This document shows positions 1-13,354 of a DNA stretch of 64,000 nt, one piece after another (position 1 is the stretch's first letter; the number at the start of each line of letters is the position of its first letter). The translations under genes and the position numbers were made by a program. Under the pieces are notes generated by a model. That model was not told where the DNA came from. It saw only the letters and a program-made list of their open reading frames with translations, and did no database searches. The stretch is from Bog-473 sp963706555 (GTDB lineage: Bacteria > Actinomycetota > Acidimicrobiia > Acidimicrobiales > RAAP-2): contig OY970164.1 in the NCBI GenBank assembly GCA_963706555.1, forward strand, positions 3,906,001 to 3,970,000. The letters run 5' to 3'.

Positions 1-4439
<4,439 letters not shown>

Positions 4440-4447
<8 letters not shown>

Positions 4448-6035
4448 GCCGACAGGCTTCATGGAGTTCGACCGCTCGCTGCCACGGCGGCGTCCCGTCT
4501 CGGTGCGTCTGCGCGATTGGCGTGAGGTGTACGAACCTTTCAGTGCGGAACAGACGCAGGAGCAGGGCGCGCGCTGCATGGACTGCGGCATCCCGTTCTG
4601 CCACGACGGCTGCCCACTCGGCAATCTCATCCCCGAGTGGAACGACCTCGTGTACAAGGACGACTGGTCCGACGCGATCGAGCGGCTGCACGCCACCAAC
4701 AACTTTCCGGAGTTCACCGGCCGGCTCTGTCCCGCTCCCTGCGAGGCGGCGTGCGTCCTGGGGATCAACGAGGACCCGGTGACGATCGAGCGGATTGAGT
4801 ACGAGATCGTCGAGCGGGCCTGGTCCGAAGGATGGGTGGACCCCCAACTCGCCACCGTCCGCACCGGACGCTCGGTGGCGGTGGTCGGATCCGGACCGGC
4901 CGGTCTGGCGGTCGCCCAACAGCTGGCGCGCGCCGGGCACGACGTCACGGTCTTCGAACGAGCGGAGAAGCCCGGGGGCCTACTGCGCTACGGCATCCCC
5001 GAGTTCAAGATGGAGAAGGCCGTCCTTGACCGGCGGCTGGCCCAGATGGAGGCCGAAGGCGTGACCTTCGTCTGCGCCACGTCGATCGGCGGCGCGACCG
5101 GGGTGGCCGAGGGCGCCGAGGGATCAGCCGGGGCTGCCGATCGGGCCCCTCAGGCTGTCGGGGATGAGCCGATGGAGCCCGGCGAGGAGCGGGGCATGGG
5201 CAAAGCCTGCGCCCCCGACGTCACCGTCCGCTCCGCGGCAGAGGTGCGCGAGCAATTCGACGCCGTCGTCATGGCCGGCGGGGCGACCCTGCCCCGGGAT
5301 CTTCCGGTCCCCGGGCGCCAGCTCGACGGGGTGCACCTCGCGCTCGGAGTACCTCAAGCCGTCCAATCTCGTCCGGGAGGGGCCCTCGCCGCGTCACCCA
5401 TCACCGCCAGAGACAAGCGGGTCATCATCATCGGCGGCGGCGACACCGGAGCCGACTGCCTCGGGACGGCACACCGCCAAGGCGCCGCCTCCGTGCACCA
5501 GTTCGAAATCCTCCCCGAGCCACCGCAGCAGCGGTCCGACACCAATCCATGGCCTCTGTGGCCGCTGATCCTGCGGACGTCGTCGGCCCACGAGGAGGGT
5601 GGTGAGCGCGTCTTCTCCGTCACGACGACCGAGTTCGTCGACGACGGTTCGGGCTCGGTCCGAGCCTTACGGGGCCACGAGGTCGAAACCATCCTCGAAG
5701 ACGGACGCCCGGTGTTCCAGAAGATGGCCAGCACCGAGTTCGAGCTCGAATGCGAACTGGTGCTCCTCGCCATGGGCTTCGTGGGCACCGAACGTCGGGG
5801 CGCCGTGGCGGAGCTCGGTCTGGACGTCGATGGCCGGGGCACCGTGGCGGCGGACCGGGACTGGTCCACCAACGTCGAGGGCGTCTTCGTCTGCGGCGAT
5901 CAGACCCGCGGGCAGAGCCTCATCGTCTGGGCCATCGCAGAAGGACGCGCGGCAGCGGCCGCTGTCGACCGCTGGCTCATGGGGGAGACGGCGTTGCCGT
6001 CACCGATCATCCCGGGGCAACGAGCGCTGCGCTGA
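4440..6035 (+). CDS. gltD: Glutamate synthase small subunit
   Basis: Small (beta) subunit of GOGAT: FAD/NADPH oxidoreductase that passes electrons through N-terminal Fe-S clusters to GltB. Start is the GTG at 4440 overlapping the gltB stop; the product is 531 aa, longer than the usual 470-490. Cluster ligands sit in CMDCGIPFCHDGCPLGN and CPAPCEAAC. The FAD-binding GSGPAGLAVAQQLARAGH and NADPH-binding IIGGGDTGADCLGTAHRQGA motifs are intact, and the C-terminal GDQTRGQSLIVWAIAEGR matches the family. Two oddities. An Ala/Gly/Glu-rich insertion lies at about bases 5090-5210. Bases about 5352-5390 are read out of frame: one extra G, then one missing G, with the conserved EYLKPSNLVREG visible only in the +1 frame. 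The flanks are back in register, so the gene as a whole stays open. Confidence 0.95.
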
Positions 6036-6576
6036 GTAGCGCCGCCAGGGCCGCGGCCACCTCCCGCCGGAGCGTGTCCGCAACGATGAGGCCGTCCTCG
6101 CCCACGTTGTCCGGGGCCAGCGGCAGGTCGACGCACGCCGGCTCGGCGATCACGGCCCCGACATAGCCCAACACCTGGCGAAGCGATGCGTGCGCCAGGG
6201 CGGCGCCGCGCGGGGAGACGTTGACATAAGCCACCGGCTTGCCGTTCATCGAGCCTGGCTGGTCATCGCCCACGGTCCAGTCGAGCAGGTTCTTGAAGGA
6301 TCCGGGGAGCGCACCGGCGTACTCGGGCGTGGAGAACAGGACTGCATCGGCCGCCCGTACCTGCGCCCGCAAGTCAGCGACGGGCGGCAGCAGCGGAGGG
6401 GTATCCGCGTCGGGGTTGAAGTGGGGGAGCTCCGCTGTCCCCCCGTAGAGAACGGTGGCCACCCCCTGCGGGGCGACGGCCCGTGCGGTCAGGAGGAGCG
6501 CCGTGTTCGTCGAGCGGCGTCGGAGGCTGCCCGAAATCATCAGGATCTGCGCTGTTCGTTCCATCACACGGTGCAA
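6007..6576 (-). CDS. NADPH-dependent FMN reductase family protein
   Basis: Flavodoxin-fold NAD(P)H:FMN reductase/quinone reductase-like protein of 189 aa. It has the phosphate-binding start MISGSLRRRSTNTALL, the family signature FSTPEYAGALPGSFKNLLDW, and a C-terminal helix region. An internal Met four codons in (6564) is an equally good start. It is convergent with gltD and the 3' ends overlap by 29 bases, so the two are independent transcription units. The substrate cannot be read from sequence; relatives reduce quinones, azo compounds or chromate. Confidence 0.85.
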   Translation of the reverse strand: MHRVMERTAQILMISGSLRRRSTNTALLLTARAVAPQGVATVLYGGTAELPHFNPDADTPPLLPPVADLRAQVRAADAVLFSTPEYAGALPGSFKNLLDWTVGDDQPGSMNGKPVAYVNVSPRGAALAHASLRQVLGYVGAVIAEPACVDLPLAPDNVGEDGLIVADTLRREVAAALAALLSAALVAPG

Positions 6577-6661
6577 CAGCGGTCACCCGGCTTCCATGCC
6601 CGGTTCGGCCCCGCCCGAGGGCCCGGGGCGCTCACCGAGCGGCGCAGGTATCGTCGCGAGA

Positions 6662-7354
6662 GTGTTCGAGCGCTTCACCGATCGAGCCCGGTCGGTTCTG
6701 GTTCTGGCCCAGGAGGAGGCGCGGCTCCTGCGCCACAGCTACATCGGCACCGAGCACATCCTCCTCGGGCTGATCCTCGAGGGAGAAGGCGTCGCCGCCA
6801 CTGCCTTGGCCTCACTCGGCATCACCCTCGAGGCGGTGCGCGGCGAAGTGGAGGAGATGGTGGGCGCGGTGGACGAGACGACCGAGCTTGCGCCAGGCGG
6901 CTCGCCCCCGTTCACCCCCCGGTCCAAGAAGGTCCTCGAGCTCTCGCTCCGCGAGGCGCTCCACCTCGGGCACAACTACATCGGCACCGAACACATTCTG
7001 CTCGGGATCATCCGCGAGGGCGACGGCGTGGCGGCGCAGGTGCTCCCCAGGCTCGGGGTCGACCTGGGGGTGGCGCGCCGGCGCATCACGGCCATCATGG
7101 CGGGAGGACCGATCGGCATGGAAGCAACAAGCGCCGGAAAGGGGAGCGTGGTGACGCACTTCACCAACGTCGAGCGTCCGAACACGGAACCTCGGTGCCC
7201 GCAATGCCGGGCGGACCTGGCCGACGGGACACGGTTTCGTACCATTTTGGTGCAACCAGATGCAACGGAAGGCGAGAAGGATCCCTTGCTGACCCGAGTC
7301 GTGTACTGCCGAAGATGCGGGGTGTCACTCCACGTGTTCATGCCGGGTCCGTAA
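6662..7354 (+). CDS. Stand-alone Clp N-terminal domain protein with C-terminal zinc ribbon
   Basis: 230 aa if it starts at GTG 6662 (VFERFTDRARSVLVLAQEE matches the N-terminus of ClpC); an in-frame ATG at 6596 would add 22 residues without homology. Two tandem Clp-N repeats are visible (SYIGTEHILLGLILEGEG and NYIGTEHILLGIIREGDG). There is no AAA+ module. Instead the protein ends in a probable zinc ribbon (CPQCRADL and CRRCG about 50 residues apart). In ClpC this domain binds adaptor or substrate proteins, including phospho-arginine marked ones in some bacteria. A free copy could act as an adaptor or a decoy; this is inference. Confidence 0.85.
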   Translation: MFERFTDRARSVLVLAQEEARLLRHSYIGTEHILLGLILEGEGVAATALASLGITLEAVRGEVEEMVGAVDETTELAPGGSPPFTPRSKKVLELSLREALHLGHNYIGTEHILLGIIREGDGVAAQVLPRLGVDLGVARRRITAIMAGGPIGMEATSAGKGSVVTHFTNVERPNTEPRCPQCRADLADGTRFRTILVQPDATEGEKDPLLTRVVYCRRCGVSLHVFMPGP

Positions 7355-7359
7355 TTCCA

Positions 7360-7385
7360 GCGCTGAGTTCCTGCGAACTCAGCGC
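7360..7385. terminator. Strong hairpin between convergent genes
   Basis: A perfect 11-bp inverted repeat (GCGCTGAGTTC / GAACTCAGCGC) with a 4-base loop lies 5 bases after the Clp-N gene stop and before the convergent membrane-protein gene. It has no T-tract on either side, so it would be a hairpin-only bidirectional terminator or an mRNA 3' end stabiliser. The word CTGCGAACT recurs immediately downstream. Confidence 0.55.
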
Positions 7386-7410
7386 CGAGTAGCTGCGAAC
7401 TGCGACTTCC

Positions 7411-8139
7411 CTACACCTCTGCGGCCGCAGCCCGGGTGTGCCGGAAGAACCTGAGGCCCGGTGTCACGAGGTTGCGGTGGGTCTGGAGGACGAGCGCTGC
7501 CACCAGACCGACATAGAGCGTGTCGAGAAGGGCACGCCAGACCACCGTGCGTCCGCCGAGCGACCCGAACACCCCAGGTCCGACCAGGGCGAAGATCAGG
7601 TATGCCACGACGATCGTGACGACGAGCAGTATCAGCATCGAAAGAAAGGCGACGGCCGAGACGTAACTCTGCGCGACGCGCCGGGTGGGGCTCGTGGTCT
7701 CGGATCCGACGAGGGCGACACCCCGGCGCAGATGGGTCCGCAAGAGGAAGAAGCTCAGGATCGTGATCAAGCCACCGAGCACACAGGCACGAGCCGTTGC
7801 ATTGCCGACGCCTGACGACCCATGTCCGATGAGGGCGACCAGAGAGAAGACCACCACGATGGATCCGATGATGGATGTGACCAGTGTCACGAAGGAGACG
7901 GCGAAGTAGTACACCGATTGAGGGCGGCGACCTGTGGGGTCAGGATCAGCTCGATTCGCCACCACAATGATGATGACGAGACCGATGATCGCCATGAACG
8001 CGAACAACGAGAGAATCTCGACCACGATGCCGGCCACGCTCAGAATCGAACTCAAGCTCGAAGTCGTCTGCGAAATCGACGTGCCTCCCTGCAATTGGAT
8101 CCCCCCGCTGACCGATTGCGCAACGTCCAACAGTCCCAT
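7411..8139 (-). CDS. Polytopic membrane protein of unknown function
   Basis: 242 aa with at least four hydrophobic spans (around residues 30-60, 78-105, 115-135 and 160-190, with a weaker one near 205-225). The start at 8139 is preceded by AAGGGG at good spacing. There are no recognisable catalytic motifs and no clear family. It is convergent with the Clp-N gene and separated from it by a hairpin. Confidence 0.7.
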   Translation of the reverse strand: MGLLDVAQSVSGGIQLQGGTSISQTTSSLSSILSVAGIVVEILSLFAFMAIIGLVIIIVVANRADPDPTGRRPQSVYYFAVSFVTLVTSIIGSIVVVFSLVALIGHGSSGVGNATARACVLGGLITILSFFLLRTHLRRGVALVGSETTSPTRRVAQSYVSAVAFLSMLILLVVTIVVAYLIFALVGPGVFGSLGGRTVVWRALLDTLYVGLVAALVLQTHRNLVTPGLRFFRHTRAAAAEV

Positions 8140-8230
8140 TGCTGCCCCCTTGTTCTGCGTCTCCAGCCCGTGCGGAGGACACTATCGGCGTGAGCTGATC
8201 GAACCGGTGATGCTGCGGAGTCAACAAATC

Positions 8231-8350
8231 ACTGCCGGGTACTGCACTGCCGGGTACTGCACTGCCGGGTACTGCACTGCCGGTTACTGCACTGCCGGTT
8301 ACTGCACTGCCGGTTACTGCACTGCCGGTTACCGCACCGCCTGTTACTCC
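8231..8350. repeat. Eight tandem copies of a 15-bp unit
   Basis: The unit ACTGCCGGGTACTGC is repeated at 8231, 8246 and 8261; the variant ACTGCCGGTTACTGC follows at 8276, 8291 and 8306; two degenerate units end the array at 8321-8350. The last unit overlaps the stop codon of the minus-strand YCII gene (8344). The array lies downstream of that gene and upstream of the minus-strand membrane protein. Confidence 0.95.
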
Positions 8351-8667
8351 GGGACGGCGTCATAAGTCCCGGACGGTGTCACGAGACGCAGCATGGGTGC
8401 GATGTCTGCCCCGAAGCCATGCGAAGACCGCACCGCAGGATCGGCATCGCGAATCGCCTCAGCTTCGGCGAGGTCCTCGGCCAGAATGATGCCGATGCCA
8501 TAGCCGCCCTGGGGATCATTCACCGGACCGTACGCCACCACCTTTCCTTGCTCGCTGAGCGCGGACCAGTAGCCGACGTGTTCCATCATGGTGGCCCTCT
8601 CCTCGGCGGACATGTCGAAGGTGAACGAAGTGCGCGGCGGAATGAGGCGGAAGACGAAACCCATCAT
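8344..8667 (-). CDS. YCII-related domain protein
   Basis: 107 aa and one domain, a dimeric alpha/beta-barrel YCII-like fold. Evidence is the N-terminal FRLIPPRTSFTFDMSAEE, the central HVGYWSALSEQGKVVAYGPV and DPQGGYGIGIILAEDLAEAE, which match the family layout with a His in the H-x-x-Y/F-W stretch. Tandem ATGs at 8667 and 8664 are both possible starts. Function is unknown; related proteins include muconolactone-isomerase-like enzymes and sigma-factor-linked YCII proteins. Confidence 0.8.
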   Translation of the reverse strand: MMGFVFRLIPPRTSFTFDMSAEERATMMEHVGYWSALSEQGKVVAYGPVNDPQGGYGIGIILAEDLAEAEAIRDADPAVRSSHGFGADIAPMLRLVTPSGTYDAVPE

Positions 8668-8742
8668 GGTCGTCAGGCTACCGATCTCCGTGGCGGCTTC
8701 ACGTGAATGGCACCAGGTCCGTGTCGCGACTATGCCGTGACC

Positions 8743-9153
8743 ATGGAGGAACTCGATCGCGCCCGATATCTCTTGCTCACCACCTTCAAGCGAGATGGCA
8801 CACCCGTCTCGAGCCCGGTCTGGATCACCGGCTCCGCAGGCACCTACGAGTTCACGACCGGGGAGACGGCGTGGAAAACCCGTCGCCTCCGGGCCGATCC
8901 ACGCGTGCGGGTGCAGGTGCAGGTGCAGGTGTGCAGCCTGCGGGGTCGGGTGACGCCCGGGGCGAGCGAGTACGCCGGCACGGGGGAGATCCTCGCTGAC
9001 TCCATGGACGTGGCCCGGGCCGAACGCTCGCTGTCGGCCAAATACGGTTGGCAATTCCGGGCGACCAAGGTCGTCGACAGGCTCCACGCTCTGTTTGCCG
9101 GGGGAGACCCCCAACGGGTCGTCGCTCTTCGCCTCACGTTGGCCAAGGCCTGA
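8743..9153 (+). CDS. PPOX-class flavin/F420-dependent protein
   Basis: 136 aa split-barrel protein (pyridoxamine-phosphate-oxidase-like fold, the group that includes F420-dependent reductases). It contains RYLLLTTFKRDGTPVSSPVW at the N-terminus, the typical first strand pair, followed by KTRRLRADPRVRVQVQVQV. The ATG at 8743 gives the canonical N-terminus; an upstream in-frame ATG at 8707 would add 12 unrelated residues. A CAGGTG hexamer repeated three times makes the VQVQVQV stretch. Whether FMN or F420 is bound is not decidable here, although an F420 pathway gene (FO synthase) is present in the window. Confidence 0.8.
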   Translation: MEELDRARYLLLTTFKRDGTPVSSPVWITGSAGTYEFTTGETAWKTRRLRADPRVRVQVQVQVCSLRGRVTPGASEYAGTGEILADSMDVARAERSLSAKYGWQFRATKVVDRLHALFAGGDPQRVVALRLTLAKA

Positions 9154-9217
9154 CCGCACAGCGGGAGAGCGGACACTGTGCCCGGTCGACCCCTCGGTTG
9201 CGACGCGATCCGTTCTG

Positions 9218-9943
9218 TCAGAACGCGATCTCGCTGGCCCACAGGGCGGCGACGGCCGGATCGCCGAACAGCTCGAGGTCGTCGGCCGGGAGACGATGCA
9301 AACACCACAGGTAGAGCGATGACGCCGGCCCCCGGAGTGCGACGTCGCCCTTGCCGTGGGCACGTTCGGTCGAGACCTCGCCGTCGGGACCCAGACGGAC
9401 CATCCACTCGCCCTCGCCATCTGTGCGATGGAGGTGCAGCGATTGGCCCGTCCACACATTCGGGCGTTGCTTGACCTGGCGGGGCACCATTGCGCTGAGA
9501 AATTCGTCGATGCCGTCGCTGGCCAATTCGGCATCGAGTGGCGCCTGCCCACCCACCGCTCCCCGACAATCCCACGTGTGCACGGCCGTCTCGAGCGCCT
9601 GGCGCCGGAACCAGAACACAGGGGTGCGGGGGAGACCGAACGTCCAGCAGTTGGCCGCCGGATCGGCGTTCTCCAGAGCGCGCAGCAACTCCTCGAGGCG
9701 CTCTTGCGCCCACCCGACGAGCGCCGGACCACCAAGGTCGTCAGGAGCGATCGGCGCGGCACTGCGCTCGCCGCTGCGCACGACGGCGGAGGCCCAGCCC
9801 CACGCGCCTCCGATGTGGGCCACCAGGTCCGCCACCGTCCAGCCCGGGCAGCTGGGGACCGCCGCATCAAGATCACCCTGCGCCGCGCTGAGCAAGGTGG
9901 CGGCCCCCTCGCGCACGAAACCTAGATACTCCTCTGTCTCCAT
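9218..9943 (-). CDS. Maleylpyruvate isomerase family mycothiol-dependent enzyme
   Basis: 241 aa, DinB-like helical domain followed by the MDMPI C-terminal domain. The diagnostic N-terminal pattern is VPSCPGWTVADLVAHIGGAW, and FRRQALETAVHTWDCRGAVG contributes the conserved His of the metal site. The start at 9943 gives a normal N-terminus. The family uses or is thought to use mycothiol, which fits an actinobacterial host; the substrate is unknown. Confidence 0.85.
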   Translation of the reverse strand: METEEYLGFVREGAATLLSAAQGDLDAAVPSCPGWTVADLVAHIGGAWGWASAVVRSGERSAAPIAPDDLGGPALVGWAQERLEELLRALENADPAANCWTFGLPRTPVFWFRRQALETAVHTWDCRGAVGGQAPLDAELASDGIDEFLSAMVPRQVKQRPNVWTGQSLHLHRTDGEGEWMVRLGPDGEVSTERAHGKGDVALRGPASSLYLWCLHRLPADDLELFGDPAVAALWASEIAF

Positions 9944-10040
9944 CCGCGCCACGCTATCGCCGCAGTCCGCGCCACACCGGCTCGTTGACCTGCGGCCCGG
10001 GTAGGGTCGCGTCCGGCAACGAGCGATCGGGAGGGTCACG

Positions 10041-10418
10041 ATGAGCGACGTCGGCACGCAACGCAAAGGGCAGTCCTTCGAGACGTGGAAGGACGAGACC
10101 GACTGGACCGAGGTTCCCGACAAACAGCTGCGCTACAAGCTGCTGCCGTTCGGACAGGAAGGCAACGAATCCCGGGCGCTGATGGTGCGCTACGACCCCG
10201 GCAGCGAGGTGCCCGTGCATTACCACGACTCCGACTACTGTTCGCTCGTCGTCGACGGTTCCATCGAGATAACACGGAAGCTGCACGAAGTCGGCAGCGT
10301 GCGCATCGTGAAGGCGGGGACGGCCTACGGACCGCTGAAGGTCGGTCCTGAGGGCTGCACCGTGATCGATGTCTTCGCCGCGGGACCCCAGGGGATCACA
10401 TATCTCGGGGAGAGCTGA
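10041..10418 (+). CDS. Single-domain cupin protein
   Basis: 125 aa. Cupin motif 1 is recognisable in DPGSEVPVHYHDSDYCSLVV followed by DGSIEI, and motif 2 in the VKAGTAYGPLKVGPEGC region. HYHDSD supplies two putative metal-binding His. The ATG at 10041 is preceded by GGGAGG at good spacing. The product is unassigned. Confidence 0.75.
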   Translation: MSDVGTQRKGQSFETWKDETDWTEVPDKQLRYKLLPFGQEGNESRALMVRYDPGSEVPVHYHDSDYCSLVVDGSIEITRKLHEVGSVRIVKAGTAYGPLKVGPEGCTVIDVFAAGPQGITYLGES

Positions 10419-10435
10419 TCGACGAACGAAGGGGG

Positions 10436-10618
10436 TCAGACCCCCATGTGCCCACGGCTCCGCGACCACCCCGCAAGCGAGCTCATGACCCAGAGCACGG
10501 AGAGGCCGAAGTAGTCCCACTTCCTCTGCAATCCGAATGCAATAGCCAGGCTCAGCCACAACACGAGCCCGGCCGGCCAGAACCATTGAGCAAACGAACC
10601 TCTCAGCGCACCGACCAT
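10436..10618 (-). CDS. Small membrane protein
   Basis: 60 aa with two hydrophobic spans (about residues 12-30 and 34-50) and a basic C-terminus. It sits alone between the cupin and GNAT genes, which face the other way. No family is recognised; the call rests on an open frame with an actinobacterial codon pattern and a clear membrane profile. Confidence 0.45.
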   Translation of the reverse strand: MVGALRGSFAQWFWPAGLVLWLSLAIAFGLQRKWDYFGLSVLWVMSSLAGWSRSRGHMGV

Positions 10619-10707
10619 GCTGAGCCTCTACCCAGGAGTGCGCCGAACTATTCCTCTCTCGTGGAGTTCGCCGCACTCCGACCGCCGAAGTCCGGCATCC
10701 TGGAACC

Positions 10708-11250
10708 ATGCCGATAGCACTACGGCCCCTGGAACGGAGCGATCTGCCGCTCCTCGCACTGTGGCTGGGACGCCCCCATGTCGAGAGATGGTGGCGCGAA
10801 CCGGCGGATCCCGCGACTGTGGAGGCCAACTACGGTCCGATGGCCGACGGTGCGGATCCGACCGAGGGGTTCATCGTGATGCGCGAAGGCCAGCCGGTCG
10901 GGTTCATGCAGCGCTATCTGCTCGACGACAACCCCGAGTGGCAACGAGCAGTTGCCGTGGGTCTCGGCCCCGTGACTGCTGCTGCGGGTATCGACTACCT
11001 CATCGGCGTCGAGGACGCGACCGGGCGGGGGCTCGGGCCGCAGATGATTGCGGCCCTGGTGGCCGATTGCTGGACGACGTATCCCGACGTCCGGACGGTC
11101 GTGGTTGACGTACTGCAGGAGAATCGTGCTTCGTGGCGTGCTCTGGAACACGCCGGGTTTCATCGGACATGGGAAGGGAGACTCGAGTCCGATCACCCCA
11201 GCGATGACGGACCCTGCTACCTCTATGTCATGCATCGACCGGCCTCATGA
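10708..11250 (+). CDS. GNAT acetyltransferase, AAC(6')-like
   Basis: 180 aa. The N-terminus (LRPLERSDLPLLALWLGRPH, then VERWW) and the acetyl-CoA-binding loop DATGRGLGPQMI match the aminoglycoside 6'-N-acetyltransferase / siderophore acyltransferase subgroup of GNAT enzymes. The C-terminal VDVLQENRASWRALEHAGF completes the fold. The substrate is unknown, and family membership alone does not imply antibiotic resistance. Confidence 0.85.
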   Translation: MPIALRPLERSDLPLLALWLGRPHVERWWREPADPATVEANYGPMADGADPTEGFIVMREGQPVGFMQRYLLDDNPEWQRAVAVGLGPVTAAAGIDYLIGVEDATGRGLGPQMIAALVADCWTTYPDVRTVVVDVLQENRASWRALEHAGFHRTWEGRLESDHPSDDGPCYLYVMHRPAS

Positions 11251-11362
11251 CCCGACCGGCGCCATGAGGACACCCGGCTTCGAGCTGTCCGTGCCAGACT
11301 TTCCTGACTCCCGTCGTTCCCACCCACCCCGGAGGCCGTGTCATGCATCTTCTTGTTCTGTC

Positions 11363-11908
11363 ATGAGCCAGCCCGTTGCCCCAGTCCCCGGCCCGATCCG
11401 TCTGCACCACCACGCCTCGATCACCGACGACCAGGAGGCCACGCGCACCTTCTACGAGGACGTCATCGGCATGCCCCTGGTCGCCACGTGGACCGAGTCC
11501 GACGAGCTCCTCGGAGCGACGCGCACGTACTGCCACACGTTCTTCGCCTTGGCCGACGGGAGTGCCCTCGCCTTCTTCCAGTTCGCCGACCCGAAGGATC
11601 AGGCTGAATTCAAGACACAGGTGAATTTCACGCCCTTCCGTCATGTCGCGCTGTCGGTGAGCCAGGAAACCCAGGATGCGATCAAGGATCGACTCGCCGC
11701 TGCGGGCTATGAGGAGCCGATGACCTTCGTCCTCGATCACGGCTATTGCGTCTCGTTGTACGTGCTGGACCCGAACGATCTCATTGTCGAATTCACCGTC
11801 GACCACCACAATGTGGACCAGATCAACGAGACGCGCCGCGAGACGGCCCGGGCCGATCTCGCACGGTGGCTCGCGGGCGATCACACGAGCAACAACACCT
11901 ACCGCTGA
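11363..11908 (+). CDS. VOC-superfamily (glyoxalase/dioxygenase-like) protein
   Basis: 181 aa. The N-terminal metal ligand His is in LHHHASITDDQEATRTFYED; the second half has FRHVALSVSQET and the ligand pair DHGYCVSLYVLDPNDLIVEF, giving the paired beta-alpha-beta-beta-beta modules. The ATG at 11363 is chosen because the fold starts 15 residues later. Substrate not identifiable. Confidence 0.85.
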   Translation: MSQPVAPVPGPIRLHHHASITDDQEATRTFYEDVIGMPLVATWTESDELLGATRTYCHTFFALADGSALAFFQFADPKDQAEFKTQVNFTPFRHVALSVSQETQDAIKDRLAAAGYEEPMTFVLDHGYCVSLYVLDPNDLIVEFTVDHHNVDQINETRRETARADLARWLAGDHTSNNTYR

Positions 11909-11931
11909 ACGACGGACCAGCGCGCGATCCG

Positions 11932-12702
11932 TCAGGATCGGCTGCGGGCCAACTCCCGCACACGGGCCGCCGAAGGCGCCCCCACGAAGACCACGAGGCG
12001 GTCCACATCGAGCTCTTCGAGGCGCTGGCAGCGATCGAGCTCCCAGATCGGAGGACACCGTGACCAGGAACGGCGAGTCTTCCCGTCCCGCCGCCGCACC
12101 GCGCCGCACGCGCAATCTCGAGCAAGCTTCCTCGCGCTGGGTCCGCCGGGCACGTTGATGCCATCTGCCACCCGGCCGGCCAACTCGGCCATCTTCGGCC
12201 CGAAACCTCCGAGAATGATCGGCGGCTGCGGGTCGGGGCGCAGGAATCCACCCACACCGCCTACCGTTCCCGTCCACACCGAGCGCAGGATCGACACAGC
12301 CGACTCAACGGCTTCGCGGCGCATGCGATCGCCGCCCACAGCGCGACCGAACGCCCATTGCTCCTCGGCGTAGGGAGTCTCGCTCCCACCGCCTGCCCCC
12401 AACCCGAGTAGTAACCGGCCACCGCTGATCTCCTGCAGGGTGGCGGCCATGACACCCAGCGTCCCGGTGTCGCGATTCGCCACGTTGAGCACCATCGGAC
12501 CGATCGTGAGGCGGGGCACCGCGGCGGCGATCGCGGTGATGGTCGTCCACGACTCGAGGACCCGATCCTGCCTGTGGACCGACCCGGCCAGATGGTCGTA
12601 GAGCCACACGCCGTCGAATCCCTCGCCCTCCGCCGCCATGGCCCCATCGCGCACATCGGACCATCTTGCGCCGAAGGGGTCGAACAGCAGGTCGATCTTC
12701 AT
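11932..12702 (-). CDS. LLM-class flavin/F420-dependent oxidoreductase (internally scrambled by three compensating indels)
   Basis: 256 aa luciferase-like barrel protein of the F420-dependent group (KIDLLFDPFGARWSDV, EGFDGVWLYDHLAGSV, LEISGGRLLLGLGAGGG, PPIILGGFGPKMAELAGRVA). Between about 12060 and 12150 the translated frame is nonsense, while conserved pieces appear in the other two frames (KLLEIARAAR, then REDSPFLVTVSSDLE). This is explained by three separate single-base gains that together restore the frame (for example CTTG for CTG and CTGGGAG for CTGGAG), after which LEELDVDRLVVFVGAPSAAR is normal. The true protein therefore probably has a clean C-terminal half. Confidence 0.8.
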   Translation of the reverse strand: MKIDLLFDPFGARWSDVRDGAMAAEGEGFDGVWLYDHLAGSVHRQDRVLESWTTITAIAAAVPRLTIGPMVLNVANRDTGTLGVMAATLQEISGGRLLLGLGAGGGSETPYAEEQWAFGRAVGGDRMRREAVESAVSILRSVWTGTVGGVGGFLRPDPQPPIILGGFGPKMAELAGRVADGINVPGGPSARKLARDCACGAVRRRDGKTRRSWSRCPPIWELDRCQRLEELDVDRLVVFVGAPSAARVRELARSRS

Positions 12703-12901
12703 CGTCAGATCCTGCCGCGCCGGGCCCGTGCTGTACCAGCGCGGTGCCGCCGGCGGCCGGGTCGTCGAAGTCGACCAAATCCCTGGTCCCTACGGCTCTC
12801 CACGGTGGTGGCGTGACGGCCGGCACGAGCGAAATGGTGGCGGCACGAGGCTGCTGATATAGCCTTTGGGCAGGGAGAACGCGGTAGAACCGGGAGTGAC
12901 G

Positions 12902-13354
12902 ATGACCTGGGTGGGACTCGTAGGAGCAGTCACCATGATCGTCGGCTTCGCCGCGGTAGCGCTCCTCTGCCTGCTCGGCGTCTCGCTTCGCGTCCAGGGA
13001 CCCGACACCACACGGCAATCGTGGAATCGGCGGATGCTCGCCCTGGGAGGGGTCGGGTTCGGGGCGGCATTCCTCCTGCCCTTCGTTCTCGTCGGGCCAC
13101 GGGCCGGAGTGGTGTTCGCTGCCGGATGGGCCGCCCTCAGCGTCTTGGTGGCATGCATGTTCTCTTCGCGCCGGCCGACCCGGCTCCTCTCGGTCTTGCT
13201 GTTCCTCACCGTTGCCCTGGCCACGATTCTGCACCTTCCGCCTGATCGGGTCGCTCTCTACGGCGTCGGCGTGTTCGTCGTCGGCGGTTTGTCGCTGGCC
13301 AAAGTCGGGCGAGTCATGATTCGTCACGCCGAAACAGGAGCGGAGTTCCTGTGA
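12902..13354 (+). CDS. Small polytopic membrane protein
   Basis: 150 aa with four predicted membrane spans (residues about 5-27, 48-68, 72-92 and 100-125). It starts at ATG 12902, and an in-frame GTG two codons earlier is also possible. It is divergent from the LLM gene across a 200-bp gap. No family recognised. Confidence 0.6.
   Translation: MTWVGLVGAVTMIVGFAAVALLCLLGVSLRVQGPDTTRQSWNRRMLALGGVGFGAAFLLPFVLVGPRAGVVFAAGWAALSVLVACMFSSRRPTRLLSVLLFLTVALATILHLPPDRVALYGVGVFVVGGLSLAKVGRVMIRHAETGAEFL

Noticed and set aside
8231..8350. Plus-strand reading frame with TAGYC pentapeptide repeats as a repeat protein
   Set aside because: It is the translation of a 15-bp intergenic repeat antisense to a YCII gene end; the flanking residues have no protein-like character.
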